Origin: an uncultured Phascolarctobacterium sp.
Lineage (GTDB): Bacteria > Bacillota > Negativicutes > Acidaminococcales > Acidaminococcaceae
DNA: 37,201 nt
Direction: 5' to 3'
Assembly: GCF_900753045.1 (NCBI RefSeq)
Contig: NZ_CAADXO010000020.1
Location: 1-37,201 of the forward strand
This document shows, one piece after another, positions 1-7,362 of the stretch (positions are counted from its first letter, which is position 1; the number at the start of each line of letters is the position of its first letter). Position numbers and translations under genes: made by a program. The notes under the pieces were generated by a model that did no database searches, was not told where the DNA came from, and saw only the letters and a program-made list of their open reading frames with translations.

Positions 1-1147
1 CACCGGCGGTGATTTCGCCTGCCAGTGCTTCAGCAAGCTCCTCTGCTTTGTAAGCGGAAGGAATGAGGTCGGCGGTGAGGCCGTGCTCAGCCAGAGCCTT
101 GGCGGTAGCGCTGCCGATAGCAGCAAGCTTAACGTTAGCCAGGGCGCGTGCGTCCTTCTTAGCTGCACCCAGACGCTCGAAGAAGTAATCTACGCCGTTA
201 GCGCTGGTGAAGACAAGCCATTTATAGTCATTGATGTTGGCAATAGCATTATCCAGTGGAGCATAGTCTGCAGCCGGAACAATTTTGATAGCCGGAGCTT
301 CGATAACCTTGGCACCCTGTGCTTCCAGCTTTTTGGTGAGAGCACTGGCCTGTGCACGTGCGCGGGTAACGATAACGGTTTTGCCGAAGAGAGGCTTGTT
401 ATCGAACCATTGCAGCTGCTCACGCAGGCGTACAACCTCGCCGACGAGGAAGATAGCAGGCGGCTTCATGCCGGTTGCTTTAACGTCAGCGGCAGCTCTG
501 CCAAGGGTAGTAATCAGTGTGCGCTGTTCGGGATGAGTGCCCCAGCGGATAACGGCAGCCGGGCAGTCGGCGCTGCGGCCGTTGGCGATGAGCTCACGGC
601 TGATTTTTTCAATATTTTCTACACCCATGAGGAAAACAAGAGTATCAACAGAGGTTGCCAGACCTTTCCAATGGATGGTGGATTCGCCTTTAGTAGGATC
701 CTCGTGGCCGGTAATAACGGCAAAGGAGGTAGCTACATGACGATGGGTAACAGGGATACCTGCATATTCGGCAACAGCAATAGCACTGGTTACGCCGGGA
801 ACGAATTCAAACGGCAGGCCTGCTTCACGCAGCTCGATGGCTTCTTCGCCGCCACGGCCGAATACAAAGGGGTCGCCGCCCTTCAAGCGTGCTACAACCT
901 TACCTTCGGCAGCCAGCTTTACCAGCAGCTTGTTGATATCGGGCTGGCGCATGGTGTGGTTGGCGCTGGCCTTGCCAACGTAAACCATTTCTGCGTCCTT
1001 GCGGGCGAAGGCCAGAATACGCGGATCTGCCAGACGGTCATAAACAACAGCGTCTGCAGTCTGCAGGCATTCCTTAGCCTTGAGTCCCAGAAGTCCCGGG
1101 TCGCCGGGGCCTGCACCGATTAAATATACTTTACCTTGTTTTGTCAT
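1..1147 (-). CDS. cobA-hemD: CobA-HemD fusion: uroporphyrinogen-III C-methyltransferase / uroporphyrinogen-III synthase (C-terminus cut by window edge)
   Basis: The protein reads on the minus strand from an ATG at 1147 (start MTKQGKVYLIGAGPGDPG) and runs off the window at base 1, so about 382 residues are visible. The first ~245 residues are a SAM-dependent uroporphyrinogen-III methyltransferase: the P-loop-like GAGPGDPG at the N-terminus, VVYDRL near residue 35 and RLKGGDPFVFGRGGEE near residues 88-103 are family hallmarks. From about residue 255 a HemD domain begins (KTVIVTRARAQA, then VFTSANGV). The methyltransferase makes precorrin-2 for siroheme and cobalamin, and the synthase closes hydroxymethylbilane to uroporphyrinogen III. 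Such fusions are common in Firmicutes. It starts 13 nt after the hemC stop with a GGAGAG ribosome site, and is the fourth gene of the tetrapyrrole cluster. The identification is secure; the C-terminus is unseen. Confidence 0.93.
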   Translation of the reverse strand, partial: MTKQGKVYLIGAGPGDPGLLGLKAKECLQTADAVVYDRLADPRILAFARKDAEMVYVGKASANHTMRQPDINKLLVKLAAEGKVVARLKGGDPFVFGRGGEEAIELREAGLPFEFVPGVTSAIAVAEYAGIPVTHRHVATSFAVITGHEDPTKGESTIHWKGLATSVDTLVFLMGVENIEKISRELIANGRSADCPAAVIRWGTHPEQRTLITTLGRAAADVKATGMKPPAIFLVGEVVRLREQLQWFDNKPLFGKTVIVTRARAQASALTKKLEAQGAKVIEAPAIKIVPAADYAPLDNAIANINDYKWLVFTSANGVDYFFERLGAAKKDARALANVKLAAIGSATAKALAEHGLTADLIPSAYKAEELAEALAGEITAG

Positions 1148-1160
1148 GATTTCACTCTCC

Positions 1161-2081
1161 TTAAAGAATAGAGGCCAGAATTTCCTGACCGCCGGCAGCC
1201 AGCATTTTTTTGCCAAGCTGTTGACCGAGGCTGACAGCGTCATCAGCCTTGCCGTTTATTGTATCACGCAGAATAGTGCTGCCGTCTAAGGCAGCAATGA
1301 TTGCTTCAATGCGAATATTTTCACCTTCAACGTCGGCATGTACGCCGATAGGAACCTGGCAGCCGCCTTCAAGCAAGCCTAGGAAGGCACGCTCGGCATC
1401 GGTAGCCTGTTTGGTGTTCAGGTCGTTTAAGAAGTTAAGCATATCGCGTACTTCTTTGTCCTCGGTGCGCGCTTCGATGGCCAATGCACCCTGGCCTACA
1501 GCCGGCAGGCAGACATCAGCGGAAATCAGGCTGGAGATACGGTCGCCGTGGCCCAGACGCTCCAGGCCTGCAGCGGCCAGAATAATAGCATCGTACAGTC
1601 CCTCGTCCAGCTTACGCAGGCGTGTATCAACGTTGCCGCGCAGGTCGCGGATTTCCAGATCAGGACGCTTAGCTAACAGCTGTGCCTTGCGGCGCAGGCT
1701 GCTGGTGCCGACTACAGCGCCGAGCGGCAGCTCTTCGAAGCTGCCGTATTTGTTGCTGACAAAAGCATCGCCGACGTTGGCACGCTCGGTAATTGCTGTC
1801 AGGCACAGGCCTTCCGGCAGAACGGTAGGCATATCCTTGAGGCTATGCACAGCCAAATCAACAGTACCGTCTAAAAGATCCTCTTCAATTTCCTTGGTAA
1901 ACAAGCCCTTGCCGCCGATTTGCGCCAGGGGTACGTCTAAAATACGGTCGCCTTTGGTGACAATTTTTTTCAGTACAACCTCACATTCAGGATATTCCTT
2001 GCGCAGTAAGGCTGCAATATGATTACTTTGCCAAAGCGCTAAAAGACTTTGTCTAGTCCCAATCGTCAATTTTGCTTTCAT
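1161..2081 (-). CDS. hemC: Porphobilinogen deaminase (hydroxymethylbilane synthase)
   Basis: A 306-residue protein starting MKAKLTIGTRQSLLALWQ, the usual N-terminus of HemC. It joins four porphobilinogen units into hydroxymethylbilane. The cofactor-attachment cysteine is seen as C241 in GGCQVPIG, and the substrate-binding region as GTSSLRRKAQL (about 125-135) and LRGNVDTRL (148-155). I chose the ATG at 2081 because it has a GAGAGGAG ribosome site 7 nt upstream and gives a family-like N-terminus; an upstream in-frame ATG at 2105 would add eight residues with no homologous character. The start lies inside the end of hemA, a 29-nt overlap in a different frame, which implies translational coupling. 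Confidence 0.96.
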   Translation of the reverse strand: MKAKLTIGTRQSLLALWQSNHIAALLRKEYPECEVVLKKIVTKGDRILDVPLAQIGGKGLFTKEIEEDLLDGTVDLAVHSLKDMPTVLPEGLCLTAITERANVGDAFVSNKYGSFEELPLGAVVGTSSLRRKAQLLAKRPDLEIRDLRGNVDTRLRKLDEGLYDAIILAAAGLERLGHGDRISSLISADVCLPAVGQGALAIEARTEDKEVRDMLNFLNDLNTKQATDAERAFLGLLEGGCQVPIGVHADVEGENIRIEAIIAALDGSTILRDTINGKADDAVSLGQQLGKKMLAAGGQEILASIL

Positions 2082-3357
2082 CACCAAACTCCTCTCCGGT
2101 TTCATTTAATAAAAATAAATCACACATCATTTTTTTATAGCGTTCTTCCTCAGCAGTACCTGCTACAGCATTCATAGCCTTCATGGGCTCGCGCAGGAAT
2201 TTATGCTCCAGACGCTGAGTCATCAGGTCGATAATGCGCTTTTCATGATCGGTAAGCTCCGGCATTTTAATGAAGGCCTTCTTCAAAACCTTCTGGCGCA
2301 GGAAATTCATTTTATCATGCAACTGTACCATAACGGGGCGCATGGTGTAATAACGCAGTCGTTCCTTGAGGGCACCGATTTCTTCGCTGATAATCTGTTC
2401 GGCAACGTGAGCTTCCTTTTCACGGAAGTTTTTATTGGTATCAACAACGCCTTCCAGGTCATCGATGTTATAAATAGTTACGCCGGCAACATCAGCCAAT
2501 CTGGGGTCGACGTCACGCGGAACGGCAATATCAATCAGAATCAGCGGTCTGCCGTTGCGCTTGGGCAGCAGCGGTCCCAAATTTTCTACGGTAAGCACGT
2601 AATGCGGCGCACCGGTAGAGGTAATGATGATATCGGCATCAGCGGCATGCTCGAACATAGCACGGTAGGGAATAGCCGTGCCGTGGAATTTGCCTGCCAA
2701 ATCCTGCGCTCTCTCGTAGTGACGGTTGCTGACGCAGATGGTTTGCGCACCCTTGTCCAACAGATGCTGTGCGGTGAGCTCGCTCATATGACCGGCACCG
2801 ACTACCAGAATCTGTGCCTTGCTCAGGTCACCTAAAATCTTGATGGCCAGGTCAACAGCGGCACTGGAAACAGATACGCTGCTGTAGGCAATTTTGGTTT
2901 CGGTACGCACACGCTTGCCGACAGCTATCGCCTTATTCATGATGGTATTGAGAATTGTATCTGTCATACCGTTATTGCGGGCAATTTGATAAGCATTTTT
3001 AATCTGGCTGAGAATCTGGCCTTCACCGACAATCAGTGAATCCAGACTGGATGCTACACGGAACAGATGCTTGACGCAATTTGTTCCGTTCAGATTGTAA
3101 AAATAATCGCTTTGATAATGTTCGCCTGCCAAATGCTTGAGCAATGATTTGATAAAGGGAATTGCTTCATGCGGATTTTCGATAACCATGTACAGCTCAG
3201 TGCGGTTGCAGGTGGAAAGCAGCATGGCTTCGGGAATATTATCGTAATTGCGCAGGCGGCGTAGAATACTTGCCACCCTGTCATTGGAAAAATTAAAACG
3301 TTCACGGATCTCAACGGGGGCGGTCCTGTGATTGAGTCCTAAAACTGTTAACTGCAT
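2053..3357 (-). CDS. hemA: Glutamyl-tRNA reductase
   Basis: A 434-residue GluTR, the first committed enzyme of the C5 pathway: it reduces glutamyl-tRNA to glutamate-1-semialdehyde with NADPH. The N-terminal catalytic domain has GLNHRTAPVEIRE (7-19) and the active-site cysteine C50 in LSTCNRTE. A Rossmann domain follows, with VVGAGHMSEL near residue 185, then a helical dimerisation domain. The start has an AAGGAGAAGG ribosome site. It overlaps the end of the upstream precorrin-2 dehydrogenase by 47 nt and hemC by 29 nt, so the cluster is tightly packed. Length and motifs are normal for the family. Confidence 0.97.
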   Translation of the reverse strand: MQLTVLGLNHRTAPVEIRERFNFSNDRVASILRRLRNYDNIPEAMLLSTCNRTELYMVIENPHEAIPFIKSLLKHLAGEHYQSDYFYNLNGTNCVKHLFRVASSLDSLIVGEGQILSQIKNAYQIARNNGMTDTILNTIMNKAIAVGKRVRTETKIAYSSVSVSSAAVDLAIKILGDLSKAQILVVGAGHMSELTAQHLLDKGAQTICVSNRHYERAQDLAGKFHGTAIPYRAMFEHAADADIIITSTGAPHYVLTVENLGPLLPKRNGRPLILIDIAVPRDVDPRLADVAGVTIYNIDDLEGVVDTNKNFREKEAHVAEQIISEEIGALKERLRYYTMRPVMVQLHDKMNFLRQKVLKKAFIKMPELTDHEKRIIDLMTQRLEHKFLREPMKAMNAVAGTAEEERYKKMMCDLFLLNETGEEFGDESKIDDWD

Positions 3358-3973
3358 CTAATACCTTCTCCTTTGCTTGAGCAGCCTTACCTGCTATAAC
3401 TAAATTTAGTAAATCCTGTTTCAAAACACTGCGCCAGAATTGCGTCCGCTCCTGCGGCGTACTTTCGATGTTTTTGACAGCTTCACGCTGCAGCAGCAGA
3501 AAGCTGTTGAAGTCAGCCAGCTCGGGTGTCAGAATGTGTTCCAGCTGTTTTTTCAGCAGACGCGTAAAAGCAGGCATACCGCCTGTTGCCAACGCAATGG
3601 TAATATCACCTTCGCTGATGGCTGAGGGGACAGTGAAATTACTCAGCTCAGGTTCGGTAATATTATTGACGAGGCAGGGAGCAGCCTCTGAAATCTGCCT
3701 GTTTACAGCCTTATTATCGGTGGCGGCAATAACCACAAATGCATTCTGCAGATATTCTGGTTTGTAGTAATCCTTGATGAGCGTGCAGGCTTGTGCTGAG
3801 GCGAGCGTTTGCACCTCGTTACAGAAGAGCGGAGCAACAACCGTTACGTTAGCTTCGGCGTCCAGCAAAGTTGCCAGCTTACGGGCAGCAACAGTGCCGC
3901 CGCCGATGATTACGCAGTTTTTGCCTGCTACACGCAGCATAGCAGGATAATGAAAATTAGTTTTAATAAGCAT
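3311..3973 (-). CDS. Precorrin-2 dehydrogenase / sirohydrochlorin ferrochelatase-type protein
   Basis: A 220-residue protein with an N-terminal Rossmann motif (NCVIIGGGTVAARKLATLLDAEANVTVVAP, shown here in pieces: GGGTVAARK near residue 24, TVVAP near 45) and the NNITEPELSNFTVPS block that is characteristic of the SirC/Met8p/CysG N-terminal family. It oxidises precorrin-2 to sirohydrochlorin with NAD+, and Met8-like members also insert iron. I take the ATG at 3973, preceded 8 nt upstream by AGGTGG; a GTG at 3985 would itself lie in that ribosome site. It is the first gene of the tetrapyrrole cluster (followed by hemA, hemC, cobA-hemD), the arrangement seen in many clostridia and Negativicutes. 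Whether this copy also chelates iron cannot be read from the sequence. Confidence 0.88.
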   Translation of the reverse strand: MLIKTNFHYPAMLRVAGKNCVIIGGGTVAARKLATLLDAEANVTVVAPLFCNEVQTLASAQACTLIKDYYKPEYLQNAFVVIAATDNKAVNRQISEAAPCLVNNITEPELSNFTVPSAISEGDITIALATGGMPAFTRLLKKQLEHILTPELADFNSFLLLQREAVKNIESTPQERTQFWRSVLKQDLLNLVIAGKAAQAKEKVLDAVNSFRTQSQDRPR

Positions 3974-3997
3974 ATAATTAACCACCTATAGAAACGT

Positions 3998-4016
3998 GAT
4001 AATGAGTGTCATTAAA
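3998..4016. promoter_or_regulatory. Fur/PerR-like operator in front of the tetrapyrrole cluster
   Basis: The 19 bases GATAATGAGTGTCATTAAA contain the perfect inverted repeat TAATGA-gtg-TCATTA. By eye they match the classical 19-bp Fur box (GATAATGATAATCATTATC) at 14 positions. The site lies 24 nt upstream of the first start codon (3973) and just downstream of a candidate promoter, where a repressor could block transcription. B. subtilis controls its hem operon by the Fur paralogue PerR, so either family member is plausible. No binding evidence is available. Confidence 0.5.
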
Positions 4017-4035
4017 TATGTTTCCTAACCTTTAT

Positions 4036-4064
4036 ATAATATCATATCTTAAGCAATTTATAAA
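4036..4064 (-). promoter_or_regulatory. Candidate promoter for the tetrapyrrole cluster
   Basis: On the minus strand there is TTTATA (-35, 4059-4064), a 17-nt spacer, and TATTAT (-10, 4036-4041) preceded by TG as an extended -10. The predicted start of transcription falls around 4028, just ahead of the Fur/PerR-like palindrome. Confidence 0.45.
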
Positions 4065-4166
4065 GATATTGAAGGCTTTTTAAGTGTGAAAAACATAAGA
4101 AAGTGCATAAAGCAAGAAGATTTGCGGAATGATTCCGGCTAAAACAGTAAATGGCTGTTGAAAACC

Positions 4167-4212
4167 GAAAAAGCTCCCGCCGTAATCCGTAAGGATTGCT
4201 CAGCGGGAGCCT
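4167..4212 (-). terminator. Intrinsic terminator of the rubrerythrin gene
   Basis: Reading on the minus strand, GGCTCCCGC pairs with GCGGGAGC across a loop that itself can pair (AATCC/GGATT), and the stem is followed by a run of U at 4171-4167. It lies about 30 nt after the rubrerythrin stop. Confidence 0.85.
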
Positions 4213-4242
4213 TGTTATTTTGTTTTAAATTTTATTTGCTGA

Positions 4243-4788
4243 TTATTTGCCGAAGTATCTTTTCAGCAGGCCTGCGAAAGCTTTGCCATGGCGAGCTTCG
4301 TCACGAGCCATTTCATGAACGGTGTCATGGATAGCATCCAGGTTCAGAGCTTTAGCGCGTTTAGCCAGGTCGGTTTTGCCTGCGGTTGCACCGTTTTCAG
4401 CTTCTACACGCATTTCCAGGTTCTTTTTGGTGGAGTCGGTTACAACTTCGCCCAGCAGTTCTGCGAATTTAGCAGCATGTTCAGCTTCTTCGAAAGCAGC
4501 TTTTTCCCAGTACAGGCCGATTTCCGGATAGCCTTCGCGGAAAGCTACGCGGCTCATTGCCAAGTACATACCAACTTCGGAGCATTCGCCGTTGAAGTTA
4601 GCGCGCAGGTCAGCTTTGATATCTTCAGGAACGTCGGAAGCGATGCCTACAACGTGCTCGGCAGCCCAGCCCATTTCAGCTGCCATTTCCTGGAATTTGG
4701 AAGCGGGAGCGCCGCATTGCGGGCATTTTGCCGGAGCAGCTTCGCCTTCATATACATAACCACATACTTGACATACAAATTTTTTCAT
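4243..4788 (-). CDS. Reverse rubrerythrin (N-terminal rubredoxin domain)
   Basis: A 181-residue protein in which the rubredoxin-type [Fe(SCys)4] site comes first (C6, C9, C22, C25 in VCQVCGY and KCPQCGAP), followed by the diiron ferritin-like domain with the repeated glutamates and EXXH pairs (GECSEVGMY, EEAEHAAKF, DEARHGKAF). This is the order of reverse rubrerythrins, NADH-linked peroxidases that let obligate anaerobes survive oxygen and hydrogen peroxide; classical rubrerythrins carry the rubredoxin domain at the C-terminus. The start at 4788 has GAGGGAAC upstream. The gene is monocistronic, with its own promoter and terminator. Confidence 0.94.
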   Translation of the reverse strand: MKKFVCQVCGYVYEGEAAPAKCPQCGAPASKFQEMAAEMGWAAEHVVGIASDVPEDIKADLRANFNGECSEVGMYLAMSRVAFREGYPEIGLYWEKAAFEEAEHAAKFAELLGEVVTDSTKKNLEMRVEAENGATAGKTDLAKRAKALNLDAIHDTVHEMARDEARHGKAFAGLLKRYFGK

Positions 4789-4868
4789 ATTAGTTCCCTC
4801 CATGTTTTTATATTGCATTGCTTAATTTTATTTTTGACTTGCACAGCTTGTGTGCCCTTGACACTTAT

Positions 4869-4897
4869 ATAATAACACAGGCTGACGCAGTTGTCAA
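4869..4897 (-). promoter_or_regulatory. Sigma-70 type promoter of the rubrerythrin gene
   Basis: On the minus strand, TTGACA (4892-4897) is separated by exactly 17 nt from TATTAT (4869-4874). This gives a 5' leader of about 75 nt before the ATG at 4788. The near-perfect match suggests strong expression. Confidence 0.75.
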
Positions 4898-4949
4898 TAA
4901 TAATTATCCGTTAGTTTTTATTTTAATTTAGTTAGCCATAGCTGACAAA

Positions 4950-5561
4950 TTAAAATTTGAGAGTTAAGCCAAGGTTAACGCCTTTAGCCTTCATGTCGAG
5001 GTCTTCGCCGAAGGCATCATCAAATGTCTGATTATAGTAAGAAGCATTAACTTCCAGGTTGTTCAGAATAGGCTTGCTGATGCCGATTTCATAGCCGCTG
5101 TTTCTGTTGCCGTAGCCCACATTTCCCCAAACGGTGAAAAGTGCGGGAATATCATAGGCAGCCTGCAAACCTACCTGACCGGAGTTTTTGGTTTTGCCGC
5201 CAAAGTCGCCGGAGGTATCAGCGTTCAGATAACCTGCATAAGCGGAAATACCCGGCAAAATCTTGTACATAAGATTGAATTGTTGGGCGCGGGTTTTGGC
5301 TTCGTCTGCCTTGTAGTTATTCCATTTGTAGTTCACGGCAGTATTTTTGCCGATGCCGACGGTTGCACCGAGATAGGTGCTGTTGGATTTGCTGAATTTA
5401 TAGTTGTCACCTTTGAGGCTTGATGGCAGAGTAATGCCTGCATCAATAGCAACCTTGCCTGCGTCATAATTCTTCAGCGGAGAAGCATAGGCGCTAAGGC
5501 TGCATGTGCTCGCAAGGCAGATTGCTGCGCTGAAAGCTAATAAAGCATGTGTGAATTTCAT
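4950..5561 (-). CDS. Small beta-barrel outer-membrane protein (porin-like, function unknown)
   Basis: The 203-residue product begins with a clear Sec signal peptide (MKFTHALLAFSAAICLA..., probable cleavage after AYA near residue 26). The mature part is rich in alternating polar/hydrophobic strands with many Tyr, Asn and Gly (for example YLGATVGIG, GISAYAGYLNA, SGYEIGIS) and ends in LGLTLKF, the C-terminal Phe signal recognised by the BAM machinery. By length it should form an 8- to 10-stranded barrel. I do not recognise a specific family or substrate. It is direct evidence that the host has an outer membrane. AAGGAGCG sits 7 nt before the ATG. It stands alone, divergent from the flippase gene. 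Confidence 0.8.
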   Translation of the reverse strand: MKFTHALLAFSAAICLASTCSLSAYASPLKNYDAGKVAIDAGITLPSSLKGDNYKFSKSNSTYLGATVGIGKNTAVNYKWNNYKADEAKTRAQQFNLMYKILPGISAYAGYLNADTSGDFGGKTKNSGQVGLQAAYDIPALFTVWGNVGYGNRNSGYEIGISKPILNNLEVNASYYNQTFDDAFGEDLDMKAKGVNLGLTLKF

Positions 5562-5603
5562 TTTGCATCGCTCCTTTTACAACATAATTTTGGTCTTAAC
5601 TTA

Positions 5604-5631
5604 ATTTTAGCATATAAAGATAGTTATGCAA
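5604..5631 (-). promoter_or_regulatory. Candidate promoter of the outer-membrane protein gene
   Basis: Minus strand TTGCAT (5626-5631), 16-nt spacer, TAAAAT (5604-5609), ending about 40 nt upstream of the start codon. Confidence 0.5.
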
Positions 5632-5674
5632 GCAAAAAGCAGTGATGTGTTTATGACAAATGTGTTAAAAGTAC

Positions 5675-5703
5675 TTGTAAAATCACGCGGAAAAGAGGAT
5701 AAT
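5675..5703 (+). promoter_or_regulatory. Candidate promoter of the flippase-M23 peptidase pair
   Basis: TTGTAA (5675-5680), 17-nt spacer, GATAAT (5698-5703). A second hexamer, TATAAT, follows directly (5704-5709), so the exact -10 is uncertain. Confidence 0.4.
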
Positions 5704-5738
5704 TATAATGTATATCTATCTATAAACAAGGGGATTTT

Positions 5739-7349
5739 ATGAGCGCAGATTCTAAAGCTTCGAATAGCAAATTTTTAAAGGGAACCTTAATTCTTACGGC
5801 TTCCAGTATTGTGGTTAAGGTTATCGGTTCCTTAAACTGGATTATTTTGTCACGTGTATTGGGTGGCGAAGGTATCGGCCTGTATCAGATGGGCTTTCCG
5901 ATTTATCTGATGGCAATCACCGTATCAAGTGCCGGCGTGCCGGTGGCAATATCTATTATTACCTCCGAAAAACTGGCGAATAAGGATTATCGCGGTGCCA
6001 AGCGAGTCTTTAATGTTTCGCTGCGAGTGCTGCTGTTGACCGGCCTGCTGTTTTCGTCCTCACTGTTTTTCGGTGCGGACTGGCTGGTTAATAACCATAT
6101 CATCCGCGACAGCCGTGCGTATTATTCTATTATCGCTCTGGCGCCTGCGGTTTTCTTCGTAACCTTTCTGGCAAGCTTCCGCGGTTATCTGCAGGGCTGG
6201 CAGATTATGACGCCGACGGCGGTCAGTGAGATTGTCGAGCAGCTGACACGTGTTATTACCATGCTTGTTTTTGCCGACCTCTTTATGCCGTATGGTCTGG
6301 CGTTCGCTGCAGGCGGTGCCAGCATGGGCGCGGGCGTAGGTGCGTTCTGCGCACTTTTGGTGCTGATGTGGTTCTATCGCCGTCTGAAGCAGCGTCTGCA
6401 AAAGGAAATGGCTGAGCAGGATGACAGTGCACCGGTAGAAAGCGCCGGACATATCATCAAGCGTCTGCTGAAGCTGGCGTTGCCGGTTTCTCTGACCAGT
6501 CTGATGCTGCCGATTGGTGCCAACCTGGACCTTTTGATTGTGCCGCAGCGTCTGGAAGCAGCCGGCTTTAATATTCATCATGCGACAGAGCTGTTCGGCT
6601 ATCTGACAGGTATGGCTGTACCGCTGGTTAATCTGGCAACAATTTTTACTGCGGCAATGACTATCAGCTTGGTTCCGTCAATTTCCGAATCTCGTGCGCT
6701 GAGCAGCTTTGACGCAATCCGTGATAAAATCCGCATTGCCTTCCGCGTAGCGATGATTATCACCTTCCCGTGCTTTATGGGTTTGTATTGTCTGGCGGAA
6801 AAGGTTGCGGCGCTTGTGTATAATGCTCCCGGTGCGGCACCTGCGATTCAGACGATGAGCATCGGTATTCTGTTTTTAGGTATGCATCAGATCAGTACAG
6901 GTATTCTGCAAGGCCTTGGCCGCACGGCAATCCCTGTAATCAATATGATTATTGCCTGCATTGTAAAAATCGTTATGAGCTGGTATCTTACTGCTGTGCC
7001 GGAGCTGGGCATCCGCGGTGCTTCGATGGCAACGGTGGCGGATTTTGCCGTGGCAGCGATTATCAATATGGGCTTTATTTACAAGCTGACAGGCTATAGC
7101 TTCTCTGTTGGCAGCATTATCCGTCCCTGCTTTGCTTCCGGTGTTATGGGCGCGGCGATTTACGGCGTGCTGATGCTTACGGAAAGCATGGGTATGTGGT
7201 GCGTACTGTTTGCAATGGCGGCAGCTGTTCCTGTTTATGCATTGGCACTGCTGGCCTGCGGTGGTCTGAATAAAGAGGATTTGGACAACGTGCCCTTTGT
7301 GGGACGCAGATTGTTGGCAGTAGGCCAACGCTTTGGTCTTTTCAAGTGA
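5739..7349 (+). CDS. SpoVB/MurJ-like polysaccharide (lipid II-type) flippase
   Basis: A 536-residue, very hydrophobic protein of the MOP flippase superfamily, with about 14 membrane segments. The N-terminal part (FLKGTLILTASSIVVKVIG, then ILSRVLGGEGIGLYQM) is typical of the SpoVB/YtgP group called putative polysaccharide biosynthesis proteins, which move lipid-linked cell-wall precursors across the inner membrane. The internal repeat of the fold is visible as a second six-helix half beginning near residue 238 (HIIKRLLKLALPVSLTSLM). The ATG at 5739 is preceded by AAGGGGA. The M23 peptidase gene follows 13 nt downstream, which supports a cell-envelope role. Which lipid it carries cannot be told from the sequence. 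Confidence 0.85.
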   Translation: MSADSKASNSKFLKGTLILTASSIVVKVIGSLNWIILSRVLGGEGIGLYQMGFPIYLMAITVSSAGVPVAISIITSEKLANKDYRGAKRVFNVSLRVLLLTGLLFSSSLFFGADWLVNNHIIRDSRAYYSIIALAPAVFFVTFLASFRGYLQGWQIMTPTAVSEIVEQLTRVITMLVFADLFMPYGLAFAAGGASMGAGVGAFCALLVLMWFYRRLKQRLQKEMAEQDDSAPVESAGHIIKRLLKLALPVSLTSLMLPIGANLDLLIVPQRLEAAGFNIHHATELFGYLTGMAVPLVNLATIFTAAMTISLVPSISESRALSSFDAIRDKIRIAFRVAMIITFPCFMGLYCLAEKVAALVYNAPGAAPAIQTMSIGILFLGMHQISTGILQGLGRTAIPVINMIIACIVKIVMSWYLTAVPELGIRGASMATVADFAVAAIINMGFIYKLTGYSFSVGSIIRPCFASGVMGAAIYGVLMLTESMGMWCVLFAMAAAVPVYALALLACGGLNKEDLDNVPFVGRRLLAVGQRFGLFK

Positions 7350-7362
7350 GGTAATAAAAATA

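Noticed and set aside
83..1123. A 346-codon open frame on the plus strand opposite cobA-hemD
   Set aside because: It is antisense to a well-supported gene, has no domain character and arises from the GC-rich third positions of the real gene. The same applies to long antisense frames at 11071-12165, 23338-24564 and 35062-36165.
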